Part shown: positions 1 to 6,601 of the stretch, one piece after another | Position numbering within the stretch: the first letter of the stretch is position 1 | Layout: every line of letters begins with the position of its first letter | Assembly (NCBI GenBank): GCA_903970575.1 | Contig: CAJCJC010000143.1 | Span: 1 to 11,727 of the forward strand | DNA: 11,727 bases | Source of the DNA: Alphaproteobacteria bacterium | GTDB taxonomy: Bacteria > Pseudomonadota > Alphaproteobacteria > BOG-932 > Roseiterribacteraceae | Direction: 5' to 3' | Position numbers and translations under genes: made by a program | The notes under the pieces: model-generated | Databases searched by the model: none | Told to the model about the DNA's origin: nothing | The model's input: only the letters and a program-made list of their open reading frames with translations

Positions 1-671
1 GCAACGCCGACGTGATGCATACCTACGCGGCGTTACTGCGCGAAACGCCGCGCGGCCGCGCCGAGGCGAAAAGGGTCGCGAAAAAGCGATTTTCCATGTC
101 GCTTTTCGTGATCTATTTCGGGCTGAAGCGGAAGCATCCGCAGCTGAAGCACCACACGGTCATCTTTGGTCCTCGCTATCGCGAACTGATCGCAGAGATT
201 TTTAACGGACCCAAGCTTGCCAAGGATTTCTCGCTTTACCTGCATGCGCCCACCGTATCGGACCCTTCGTTGGCGCCGCCGGGATGCGAAGGCTTTTATG
301 TGCTGGCCCCTGTTCCCCATCTGGGTTCGGCGGCGATCGACTGGTCCGTGGAGGGCCCACGCTACCGCGATCGCATTCTGGATTTTCTTGAGGAAAAATA
401 TATCCCTGGTCTAAAAGACGATCTTGTTACGTCGCGCATCTTTACACCGTTCGATTTTCGAGACGAACTGAACGCCCATCTGGGATCGGCTTTTTCGCTT
501 GAGCCAATTTTGACCCAAAGCGCGTATTTCAGAACCCATAATCGGGACGATAAACTGCGGGGGCTTTATTTCGTGGGCGCCGGATCGCATCCTGGAGCTG
601 GCGTTCCGGGCGTTATCGGCTCCGCCAAGGCCACGGCGGGCGTCATGTTGGAAGATTTCGGACTATCTTGA
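1..671 (+). CDS. crtI: Phytoene desaturase CrtI, C-terminal part (5' end outside window)
   Basis: CrtI is an FAD-dependent, membrane-associated desaturase that converts phytoene to lycopene (or neurosporene). The reading frame is open from the window edge (first full codon at base 3), so about 222 C-terminal residues of a roughly 500-residue protein are present. It opens with Asn-Ala-Asp-Val-Met-His-Thr-Tyr, a typical internal CrtI stretch. Near the end it carries the C-terminal FAD-contacting signature GLYFVGAGSHPGAGVPGVIG followed by SAKAT. An in-frame ATG at base 12 is internal, not the real start, because the family similarity runs through the edge. The TGA stop (669-671) overlaps the TTG start of crtB by 4 bases, so the two are cotranscribed and probably translationally coupled. 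The exact number of desaturation steps cannot be read from this part. Family assignment is very secure. Confidence 0.95.
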   Translation, partial: NADVMHTYAALLRETPRGRAEAKRVAKKRFSMSLFVIYFGLKRKHPQLKHHTVIFGPRYRELIAEIFNGPKLAKDFSLYLHAPTVSDPSLAPPGCEGFYVLAPVPHLGSAAIDWSVEGPRYRDRILDFLEEKYIPGLKDDLVTSRIFTPFDFRDELNAHLGSAFSLEPILTQSAYFRTHNRDDKLRGLYFVGAGSHPGAGVPGVIGSAKATAGVMLEDFGLS

Positions 672-1603
672 GCGATATCGTCGCCCAGTCGAGCCGGGAA
701 ACCATACGGCAAGGGTCAACAAGCTTCGCGGCCGCCGCGAGCCTGTTCGATTCCAGGACGCGGGATGACGCCTCGATGCTGTATGCGTGGTGCCGCTATT
801 GCGACGATCAGATCGACGGACAGGTCTTGGGTCATGGCGCCATCGGTCTGGATAAAGGCGTCGCGGAGGCGCGTTTGGCGGCGCTTCGGGTTAAGACTCA
901 GGCGGCGCTGGCGGGCGAGGACATGTCGGACGATCATGTCTTCGGGGCTTTCCAGCGTGTCGTCCTTCGCCATGAAATTCCTGAGCGCCATCCGCTTGAC
1001 CTGTTGCATGGCTTTGGCATGGATGTTGGGGACTATCGCTACGAGACGCTGGAGGACGTTCTGCTCTACGCCTACCACGTCGCCGGCGTGGTTGGCGTTA
1101 TGATGGCCATGATCATGGGCGTCCGCGATGTGGAAACGTTACGCCGCGCGGCCGATCTTGGCCTGGGGCTGCAATTGACCAATATCGCCCGCGACGTGAT
1201 GAATGACGCCGCCGGGGGGCGAATCTATCTTCCGGGAGCATGGCTTAAGGAAGAGGGGATTCATGACGGCAATATCGCCGATCCTTCCCAGCGGGATGCC
1301 GTATTCGTGGTAACCCGCCGCCTGCTCGAAGCGGCAGAGCCGTACTATGAATCCGCCCGATGGGGCCTGCGAAAGCTCCCTGCCCGATCCGCCTGGGCGA
1401 TCGCGGCGGCGCGTGGCCTGTACCGGGAGATTGGCCGGAACGTCGCGCGAAGCGGCGCCGGCGGCATGGATCGCCGTGCGAGCGTGGGGAAAGCATCGAG
1501 GGTGTTTCAGGTTTTGCTTGGCGGTCTGGTCGCCGGGCGTTCGGCGACGCTGGACCGCTTTACGTGTCCGGTGCGTCGGCCCGACCTTTGGTCCAAGTTC
1601 TAG
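668..1603 (+). CDS. crtB: Phytoene synthase CrtB
   Basis: CrtB condenses two geranylgeranyl diphosphates head-to-head, via prephytoene diphosphate, into phytoene, the first committed carotenoid. The protein is 311 residues, normal for the family. Both Mg-diphosphate-binding aspartate motifs of trans-isoprenyl synthases are visible: CDDQID at residues 45-50 and NIARDVMND at 172-180, the latter followed by the usual GRIYLP. The start is TTG at 668, chosen because it precedes the conserved N-terminus directly and overlaps the crtI stop (TTGA). A GGAAGA stretch at 650-655 could act as ribosome binding site, although 12 bases away. The gene ends 8 bases from the convergent crtE stop, leaving no room for a terminator. 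Squalene/hydroxysqualene synthases share the fold, but the crtI linkage makes phytoene synthase much the best call. Confidence 0.95.
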   Translation: MSDIVAQSSRETIRQGSTSFAAAASLFDSRTRDDASMLYAWCRYCDDQIDGQVLGHGAIGLDKGVAEARLAALRVKTQAALAGEDMSDDHVFGAFQRVVLRHEIPERHPLDLLHGFGMDVGDYRYETLEDVLLYAYHVAGVVGVMMAMIMGVRDVETLRRAADLGLGLQLTNIARDVMNDAAGGRIYLPGAWLKEEGIHDGNIADPSQRDAVFVVTRRLLEAAEPYYESARWGLRKLPARSAWAIAAARGLYREIGRNVARSGAGGMDRRASVGKASRVFQVLLGGLVAGRSATLDRFTCPVRRPDLWSKF

Positions 1604-1611
1604 ACTCGGGT

Positions 1612-2523
1612 TCAGGTTGCCGTGACCTTGGCGAATAATTTGATCGTATAGTCCGTCAGCGGACCCTCCGCCAGCGGCGCGAGCGCTGTTTCAATCGCCC
1701 GCTTTACGGCGCTTCGCGTCTCTTCGACGCCGATCAGGCTAATGACATTTCGTTTCCCGCTATCCTTGCCCGCATCCTTGCCAAGGGCGCTGAGCGTAGA
1801 CGTTGCGTCTAGCAGATCATCATAAAGCTGGAACGCCAAACCAACGTTGCGCGCGAAGGCATTCGCGCACCGCAACTGATCCTCCCCCGCGCCCGCGATC
1901 GCCGCCCCGCCCTCGACCGCCGCAACGAAAAGCACGCCTGTCTTTTGATGATTAAGCGTGGTTACGCCATCGACAGTTTTGAGATGGGCCTCGTCGCGAA
2001 GGTCGCGCATCTGGCCGGCGGCCAAGCCGGAAAACCCAATCGTGTCCGAAAGAAGTTGAATCAGGCGAAGCTTGGTTGCCGAAGGCAGCGCGTCGCAGGC
2101 GGCGATGACGCCGAAGGCCTGACTTAGAAGCGCGATCGCCGTCAGTAGAGCAACATCCTCGCCGAAAGCGACATGGAGGGTTTTGCGGCGCCGACGGATG
2201 GCCGCGTTATCCATCGATGGCAGATCGTCGAGGATGAGCGACGCGGTGTGCACCATCTCGATCGCGCATGCGAAATCCAGGGCGTCGTTCTCGTGGCCGC
2301 CGAAATGCTGAGCCGCGACGATCGCCAGCACAGGGCGCACGCGTTTTCCAGCTGAAAACATACTGTACCGCATCGCCTCATCGAGGACCTTCGGCGTCTG
2401 ACCACGGAAACATAAAAGTTCGCCGAGCCGATGCTCAATTCGCTGACGAAGGCTACCTGGCTCGGACGGTAAGTCCGAGGCTAAGGGCGAGTCTTGAACA
2501 ACACTCTGCCAAGCGTCCGTCAT
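1612..2523 (-). CDS. crtE: Geranylgeranyl diphosphate synthase CrtE
   Basis: This is a short-chain trans-prenyltransferase that makes C20 GGPP for CrtB from IPP and allylic diphosphates. The protein is 303 residues. The first aspartate-rich motif, DDLPSMD (99-105), has the two-residue insertion of bacterial enzymes; the second, DDLLD, is at 235-239. The residue five before the first motif is alanine (HTASLILDD), as in Pantoea CrtE; E. coli FPP synthase IspA has tyrosine there. The small residue supports a C20 rather than C15 product. The usual GKD-x-GKD-x-GK stretch before the C-terminal helices is present (248-257). One oddity is that the normally RRGxPxxH segment reads RRRRKTLH (110-117). 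The ATG at 2523 has a GGGA/GGAAG stretch just upstream. It lies 178 bases downstream of crtW on the same strand, so it may share that transcript or have its own promoter. Confidence 0.93.
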   Translation of the reverse strand: MTDAWQSVVQDSPLASDLPSEPGSLRQRIEHRLGELLCFRGQTPKVLDEAMRYSMFSAGKRVRPVLAIVAAQHFGGHENDALDFACAIEMVHTASLILDDLPSMDNAAIRRRRKTLHVAFGEDVALLTAIALLSQAFGVIAACDALPSATKLRLIQLLSDTIGFSGLAAGQMRDLRDEAHLKTVDGVTTLNHQKTGVLFVAAVEGGAAIAGAGEDQLRCANAFARNVGLAFQLYDDLLDATSTLSALGKDAGKDSGKRNVISLIGVEETRSAVKRAIETALAPLAEGPLTDYTIKLFAKVTAT

Positions 2524-2701
2524 TCCCAGCTTCCCGTCCGTTCAGGAAACGACTGAAAGATATTCGCGAGAGGTCTCAACGCATTCGCCTTATCAAACCA
2601 TGCCTCCGTCGCGGAAATTGGCTTCATTCCAGCGAGGTCAAGTTTCCGATGCACTTCTTACTCGCGTTCGTTCGTCCGGTCGCCGATAGGCGACAAAACC
2701 A
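2524..2701. other. crtW-crtE intergenic region
   Basis: This 178-base gap is the longest non-coding stretch in the window. It contains no supported gene. Just after the crtW stop there is a 6-bp inverted repeat with a 4-base loop (2679-2694, GTCGCC-gata-GGCGAC). It lacks a following T-run on the - strand, so it is not a standard terminator; it could stabilise the crtW mRNA end. A TTGACC hexamer on the - strand (2641-2636) resembles a -35 box for crtE, but no convincing -10 sits 16-18 bases further on. Whether crtE has its own promoter remains open. Confidence 0.4.
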
Positions 2702-3445
2702 TCACAGGAGTTTTGCCCGCCGACGCGCGGCTGGCAAGCGCCACCACGGAAGCTGAGGCAGGGTATGATGCTCATGATGATACCCAAAATGGAAGCATGT
2801 CAGAAGGGATGCAAGCCAGCCGAAATCGCTCGATCTCGCGCGGTGCTCGTCCACGAAGGGAGAAGATTGATGGCGATGGGGAAGCCATGTCCCAAACACA
2901 AATAACTGAATTGCCGAAAGAAGCGCCGGCATAGCCCAAAATACGATCAAATTCATGACATAGGCGTGAAGAATGAAAATATAAAAACTTGCCCACAATG
3001 TCATAATCGTCATCTCGTACATCGAGAAATATGTCAGGAAGAACTTCATGAACCATGCCGAGAATCCATGAGGACTGTCGGCGTCGAAGTCTGGGTCCCT
3101 TGCCGTGCCGGGCGCGGCGTGATGCCCGGAATGTCCATCAGCGAGCCGTCGGTACGAAAACCCGGCATAGAGGCCCACGCAAACTTGTCCGATGATTCGA
3201 TTCAGCCGTGGCCACCCCAGCGCCAGAGACCCGTGGATCGCATCATGCGCCACGATGAAAACGCCGACATAGAGCCACGCCTGCATGGCGACCAGAAAAG
3301 GCGCCGCCAACCAGCGCGCGCCCGTGAGATGAAGGAAGAAAATACAATAGACATGCAGTATCGCCCACATGGCGACGATCAATCCCGCCAATCCCAATCC
3401 AACGAATCGTTGATGCGTTTTCGTGTCGGCTATCGACTCGTTCAT
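2702..3445 (-). CDS. crtW: Beta-carotene 4-ketolase CrtW
   Basis: CrtW is an integral-membrane, non-haem diiron oxygenase that adds keto groups at C4/C4' of beta-rings, giving echinenone and canthaxanthin, or astaxanthin together with CrtZ. The protein is 247 residues. Histidine clusters in order are HDAIH (67-71), HSGHH (105-109), HRH (190-192) and YHHEHH (222-227); the last is followed by the family-typical TLPQLPWWRLP. Hydrophobic segments lie near residues 13-40, 48-66, 83-95 and 133-188. The frame stays open far upstream, but that extension runs over crtZ in another frame and is Arg/Ser-rich. The ATG at 3445 is therefore chosen: it gives the family length, overlaps the crtZ stop as ATGA, and has AAGG about 7 bases upstream. 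The CrtZ neighbour supports an astaxanthin-type pathway. CrtW is a more specific fit than a general fatty-acid desaturase. Confidence 0.94.
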   Translation of the reverse strand: MNESIADTKTHQRFVGLGLAGLIVAMWAILHVYCIFFLHLTGARWLAAPFLVAMQAWLYVGVFIVAHDAIHGSLALGWPRLNRIIGQVCVGLYAGFSYRRLADGHSGHHAAPGTARDPDFDADSPHGFSAWFMKFFLTYFSMYEMTIMTLWASFYIFILHAYVMNLIVFWAMPALLSAIQLFVFGTWLPHRHQSSPFVDEHRARSSDFGWLASLLTCFHFGYHHEHHTLPQLPWWRLPAARRRAKLL

Positions 3446-3933
3446 TGACGGCCTTGCCGCTGTCGCAGCACGAGTTGCTGTCTCACTTGGCGCACGGGGG
3501 GAGCCCACAGGAACCCGAATGAGACGCACCCGTGCTTCGTCGCCACCGTATGATGGAGATGATGAGCCTGAACGCGCGGCTTCCAGAAGCGATTGCCCTG
3601 AGACATTGGAACCGGAAAGCGCCGATGAACCAAGCCATCGTGGAACAGAAAATAAATCATGCCATACGCGGTGACGCCCAGTCCGGCCGCCAAGAGCACC
3701 GGATGGCCGCGGATGCCCAGATATAGACAAATTATCGCGGGGCTCGCGAAAAATACGGCGAACAAATCGTTGAGTTCCAAGCCGGGCCCGCGCTTCGCAT
3801 GATGATCGCGATGCAGAAACCAGAGCGCGCCGTGCATCATATAACGATGCATGATCCACGCCACGCCCTCCATACCTGTTAGGGCCGCTGTAAACACAAG
3901 AGATAGTTCAATAATTCGAATGCCGCCGGTCAT
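3442..3933 (-). CDS. crtZ: Beta-carotene 3-hydroxylase CrtZ
   Basis: CrtZ is a membrane-bound diiron hydroxylase that adds 3-OH groups to beta-rings (beta-carotene to zeaxanthin; canthaxanthin to astaxanthin). The protein is 163 residues, the usual bacterial length. All the family histidine motifs are present: HRYMMH (29-34), HRDHH (41-45), HDGLVH (98-103) and HHLHH (124-128), then the typical VSFGFLWAPP near the end. Hydrophobic helices lie near residues 8-27, 56-73 and 78-97. The ATG at 3933 is preceded by GGAG with a 9-base spacing. That GGAG sits in the 3' arm of a short perfect hairpin. The stop overlaps the crtW start by 4 bases, so crtZ is the first gene of a crtZ-crtW unit, with crtE following on the same strand. 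Identity is firm; the precise product depends on the missing cyclase. Confidence 0.94.
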   Translation of the reverse strand: MTGGIRIIELSLVFTAALTGMEGVAWIMHRYMMHGALWFLHRDHHAKRGPGLELNDLFAVFFASPAIICLYLGIRGHPVLLAAGLGVTAYGMIYFLFHDGLVHRRFPVPMSQGNRFWKPRVQAHHLHHTVATKHGCVSFGFLWAPPVRQVRQQLVLRQRQGRQ

Positions 3934-4005
3934 AGGCTGAAGCTCCGTAACGGAGCGATAGTCCTACACCGAAACGCGCCCAGTTCCAATTTCGTCATTG
4001 GCTTC
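3934..4005. promoter_or_regulatory. Divergent intergenic region between crtZ and the hydroxylase gene
   Basis: These 72 bases separate two divergent genes, so promoters for both must lie here or overlap the coding ends. I saw no sigma70-like pair good enough to call on either strand. The clear structure is the inverted repeat at 3942-3956 next to the crtZ start. The region is only assigned by position; no operator was recognised. Confidence 0.45.
3942..3956 (-). repeat. Perfect inverted repeat overlapping the crtZ ribosome binding site
   Basis: On the - strand this reads GCTCCG-tta-CGGAGC: a 6-bp all-matching stem with a 3-base loop. The 3' arm contains the GGAG that serves as crtZ ribosome binding site, nine bases before the ATG. 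In mRNA the hairpin could hide that site; in DNA it could be a small operator. Chance occurrence is possible for a 6-bp stem. Confidence 0.5.
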
Positions 4006-4830
4006 TTGACCTCGGCGCCGAACCCGTACAGCTTTCCCAATGTGATTACCGCCATTATCATCGCGACCGTGTTTTTGACCGCCATCATCGCGGCGCGCTA
4101 TCTCGCATTGTCTGGGCTGGCCTATTGGCTGCTGTGGGGACGTCCGAACCATCTGGGTCTATCGGGGGTAAGGTTGAACCGCGATGCGCCGTCATGGCGG
4201 CTGATGCGCCATGAAATTCGGGCATCCCTGGTCTCGTCTCCCATCTATGCGTTTCCGGCGGCGATCGTATTGGTTCTGTGGCAAAACGGCGGTTCCGCGA
4301 TTTATTCCGATGTCCACCGGCATGGCTGGGTCTATCTTGCGTTCAGCGCGATTCTGTATCTCGTTCTACAGGATACCTATTATTACTGGCTGCATCGCGC
4401 CATACACGGGCGGCTGATGTTTCGCTGGTGTCACGCGGGGCACCATCGTTCGCGTCAACCAACCCCTTTCGCCTCGTTTTCTTTCGATGCGGCCGAGGCC
4501 GCGCTGACCGCCTGGTTCATGCCGGCTCTCGCGATGCTCATTCCGATCAATGTCTACGCGCTTCTCGCGCTGCTGATGATGATGACGGTGACCGCGATCC
4601 TCAATCATTCCGGGTGGGAGTTGATCCCCCCGTCGTGGCTGCGGGGTCCATTCGGCGCGCTCATGATTGGCGCGTCGCACCACAGCCTCCATCACACGCG
4701 ATTTCAATGTAACTACGGCCTGTATTTCCGCGTGTGGGATCGGCTCATGGGAACCGATCACAGCCCGGCGCCCCCCGTCGTCGCTCCCTCCGCCGAACAG
4801 GTTCCACGATCGGCCCCCTCAAGATCGTAA
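4006..4830 (+). CDS. Fatty acid hydroxylase/sterol desaturase family membrane protein, possible carotenoid 2-hydroxylase (CrtG-like)
   Basis: This is a 274-residue integral-membrane diiron oxygenase of the fatty acid hydroxylase superfamily. The histidine motifs are HRAIH (130-134), HAGHH (143-147), an isolated NHSGWE (His201) and SHHSLHH (His225, 226, 229, 230), with DRLMGTDH closing the domain. Hydrophobic segments lie near 12-44, 77-93, 108-124 and 165-198. Members hydroxylate or desaturate sterols, fatty acids and sphingoid lipids. The Brevundimonas carotenoid 2,2'-beta-hydroxylase CrtG is also described as sterol-desaturase-like and lies in an astaxanthin cluster. Position next to crtZ makes a carotenoid substrate plausible, but this is inference. 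The start is uncertain: no ATG is available after the in-frame stop at 3904. TTG 4006 is used; GTG 4042 is the alternative, and neither has a clear ribosome binding site. Confidence 0.85.
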   Translation: MTSAPNPYSFPNVITAIIIATVFLTAIIAARYLALSGLAYWLLWGRPNHLGLSGVRLNRDAPSWRLMRHEIRASLVSSPIYAFPAAIVLVLWQNGGSAIYSDVHRHGWVYLAFSAILYLVLQDTYYYWLHRAIHGRLMFRWCHAGHHRSRQPTPFASFSFDAAEAALTAWFMPALAMLIPINVYALLALLMMMTVTAILNHSGWELIPPSWLRGPFGALMIGASHHSLHHTRFQCNYGLYFRVWDRLMGTDHSPAPPVVAPSAEQVPRSAPSRS

Positions 4831-4854
4831 ACGCCGCTCGAATTGTACCGCAGC

Positions 4855-4875
4855 ACCACCATATGGCGTGGTGGT
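4855..4875 (+). repeat. Stem-loop upstream of the ene-reductase gene
   Basis: ACCACCA, a 7-base loop, then TGGTGGT form a perfect 7-bp inverted repeat in the 82-base gap between the hydroxylase and ene-reductase genes. A run of five T follows, but 15 bases later, too far for a standard intrinsic terminator. It might be a weak terminator or attenuator, or a transcription factor site. Evidence is structural only. Confidence 0.35.
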
Positions 4876-4912
4876 TTGACGTCGTCCGTATTTTTCTCAA
4901 GGCGGAGTTACT

Positions 4913-6016
4913 ATGTCTCATCTTTTCAGCGAGTTGCGGATTCGCGATGTCGTTTTGCCCAACCGCATCGGGGTGTCGCCGATGTGCCAATATTCCTGCG
5001 AAAACGGTTTCGCGAACGATTGGCATTTCGTGCATTTGACCAGCCGCGCGGTGGGCGGAGCCGGGCTTATCTTTACAGAAGCCGCCGCCGTGACACCCGA
5101 AGGCCGCATATCTCCCCAGGACCTTGGGATTTGGAGCGAGGCGCATTTCGAGCCACTGGCGCGCATCGTTCGCTTCATTGAAACGCAGGGCGGCGTCGCC
5201 GGAATTCAGCTTGCGCACGCCGGACGCAAGGCGAGCACGAAGCGGCCGTGGAGCGGGTCCGGTGAGGCAGCGGCTGACGAAGGGGGCTGGCCCACCGTCG
5301 CGCCCAGCGCGCTGAAGTTCGCGGACAGCTATCCATTGCCGACGGCGCTTAGCCTAGATGCGATCGCCGATTTGCGGGCGGCGTTCGTCAGCGCGGCGCG
5401 GCGCGCGATCGACGCGGGTTTTCGGGTCATCGAGCTTCACGCCGCCCATGGTTATCTTTTCCATGAATTTCTATCTCCGCTGAGTAACCACAGGACCGAC
5501 TTGCATGGGGGCTCGTTCGACAACCGAGTCCGTTTCCTCAGCGATTGCGTATCCGACGTTCGCGCAGCCCTGCCCGATACGGCCGCGCTTGCGGTGCGAA
5601 TTTCGGCTACCGACTGGACCGAGGGCGGTTGGGATCTCGAGCAGTCGATCGAATTGTCGCGTCGTCTGAAATCGCTTGGGGTCGACCTGATGGATTGTTC
5701 GTCCGGCGGCAATGTCGAACGCGCCGAAATTCCAGTGGGGCCGGGTTATCAAACGGGGTTCGCCGAACGCATTCGGCGAGACGCCGGCATCGCCACGGCG
5801 GCTGTCGGCATGATCACCTCGGCGCCGCAGGCTGACCATATCATTCGAACCGGCCAGGCCGATTTGGTGTTGTTGGCCCGCGAATTGCTGAGGGAGCCTT
5901 ATTGGCCGCTTCACGCCGCCCGTGAACTGGGCCACGCCGCGCCATGGCCGGCCCAATATCTGCGCGCCGCCCCTCGCGGAGCGCCGGAACGGCGCCCTGT
6001 GCATGGGATCAATTGA
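4913..6016 (+). CDS. NADH:flavin oxidoreductase, Old Yellow Enzyme family (YqjM/NamA class)
   Basis: This FMN-dependent TIM-barrel ene-reductase reduces C=C bonds activated by a carbonyl or nitro group, using NAD(P)H, in the cytoplasm. The protein is 367 residues, slightly longer than B. subtilis YqjM. The YqjM-class signature PMCQYS puts the flavin-tuning Cys at 25 and Tyr at 27. HAGRKA is at 102-107. The substrate-binding pair lies in HAAHGY (His176, His179, Tyr181), followed by FLSPLSNHRTDLHGGS. The phosphate-binding end includes LARELLREPYW (321-331) and a PAQYLRA tail. The ATG at 4913 has GGAG five bases upstream. The physiological substrate is unknown; such enzymes often handle toxic electrophiles and oxidative-stress products. 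It follows the hydroxylase gene on the same strand and could be cotranscribed. A role in carotenoid modification cannot be excluded but nothing in the protein shows it. Confidence 0.92.
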   Translation: MSHLFSELRIRDVVLPNRIGVSPMCQYSCENGFANDWHFVHLTSRAVGGAGLIFTEAAAVTPEGRISPQDLGIWSEAHFEPLARIVRFIETQGGVAGIQLAHAGRKASTKRPWSGSGEAAADEGGWPTVAPSALKFADSYPLPTALSLDAIADLRAAFVSAARRAIDAGFRVIELHAAHGYLFHEFLSPLSNHRTDLHGGSFDNRVRFLSDCVSDVRAALPDTAALAVRISATDWTEGGWDLEQSIELSRRLKSLGVDLMDCSSGGNVERAEIPVGPGYQTGFAERIRRDAGIATAAVGMITSAPQADHIIRTGQADLVLLARELLREPYWPLHAARELGHAAPWPAQYLRAAPRGAPERRPVHGIN

Positions 6017-6060
6017 ACGACCATGCCCTGCTGTAAACAAAATTCGCGTATGTCGGGCCA

Positions 6061-6099
6061 GGCAGCGTGTGTCCGTCTTGATCAAATGACAACGCTGCC
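6061..6099. repeat. Inverted repeat in the gap before the DUF6481-type gene
   Basis: GGCAGCGT (6061-6068) and ACGCTGCC (6092-6099) are perfect 8-bp complements separated by 23 bases. An 8-base palindrome, TTGATCAA (6078-6085), lies inside the loop. No T-run follows on either strand, so this is not a standard terminator. It may be a regulator binding region or an mRNA structure in the 152-base gap (6017-6168), which otherwise shows no gene. Confidence 0.4.
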
Positions 6100-6168
6100 G
6101 TTCCTTGGCGCGTCTTGCATGTTCCGCGTATCCTGTTATCCCGTCGCGTCAATTGACGAGCGAACGAG

Positions 6169-6567
6169 ATGACTGATTACAAGAAAGCGGATTTCGGCGA
6201 GAGACAGACTACTTCGGCGGCGGCGAAGAAGGCGCAGTTGGATAAGCTGAAGGCGAGGCTGACCTCAGTCGACCCTGACGTCGTGGCCGCGCGCCTTGCG
6301 ACGCAGGCGGCGCGGGAAGAGCGAGAGGCGCGCAAGCGCGCGGAGCGTGACGCCAAGCTCGAGGCGGAACGCGCGGCCAAGGCGCAACGTGAAGCCGAGG
6401 AAGCCGCGCGGCTTGAGGCCGAACGATTGGCCCTCGAGGCCGAGCAGGCCGCTCGGGAAGCCGAAGCGCGCGCCCAGGCGGAAGCGCTTGAAGCATTGAG
6501 GGCCGCGCAGAAGGACGCACGCGACGCACGCTATGCCGCGCGAAAGAAGAAAAAGCGGCGCGGCTGA
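6169..6567 (+). CDS. DUF6481-type coiled-coil protein, function unknown
   Basis: This is a 132-residue, highly charged protein made almost entirely of Ala, Glu, Arg and Lys. The N-terminus (about 1-30: ADFGERQ followed by AAAKKAQLDKLKAR) and the C-terminus (KDARDARYAARKKKKRRG) match my memory of the alphaproteobacterial DUF6481 family. Between residues 37 and 115 it should form one long amphipathic helix or coiled coil. The C-terminal basic tail could bind nucleic acid or acidic surfaces; that is only inference. There is no signal peptide or membrane segment. ATG 6169 is the only sensible start; the ribosome binding site is weak. The next gene on the strand, a ferritin-like protein, lies 123 bases on and appears to have its own promoter. 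The composition could come from any alanine-rich coiled coil, but both conserved ends support a real protein. Confidence 0.78.
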   Translation: MTDYKKADFGERQTTSAAAKKAQLDKLKARLTSVDPDVVAARLATQAAREEREARKRAERDAKLEAERAAKAQREAEEAARLEAERLALEAEQAAREAEARAQAEALEALRAAQKDARDARYAARKKKKRRG

Positions 6568-6601
6568 CCGTGGATTTGGCTCGATTCGGGATTTGACGAG
6601 A

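Noticed and set aside
2679..2694. Inverted repeat after crtW as an intrinsic terminator
   Set aside because: No T-run follows on the - strand; the stem is only 6 bp. Kept only as a note within the intergenic region.
2941..3060. AT-rich patch (about 37% GC by hand count) inside crtW as a sign of transfer
   Set aside because: It matches CrtW residues about 129-168, a very hydrophobic, Phe/Met/Tyr/Ile-rich segment whose codons are AT-rich, so no transfer need be assumed.
3446..3859. In-frame N-terminal extension of crtW (138 extra residues)
   Set aside because: It lies entirely over crtZ in another frame, is Arg/Ser-rich without family similarity, and ATG 3445 gives the normal CrtW length and an ATGA overlap with crtZ.
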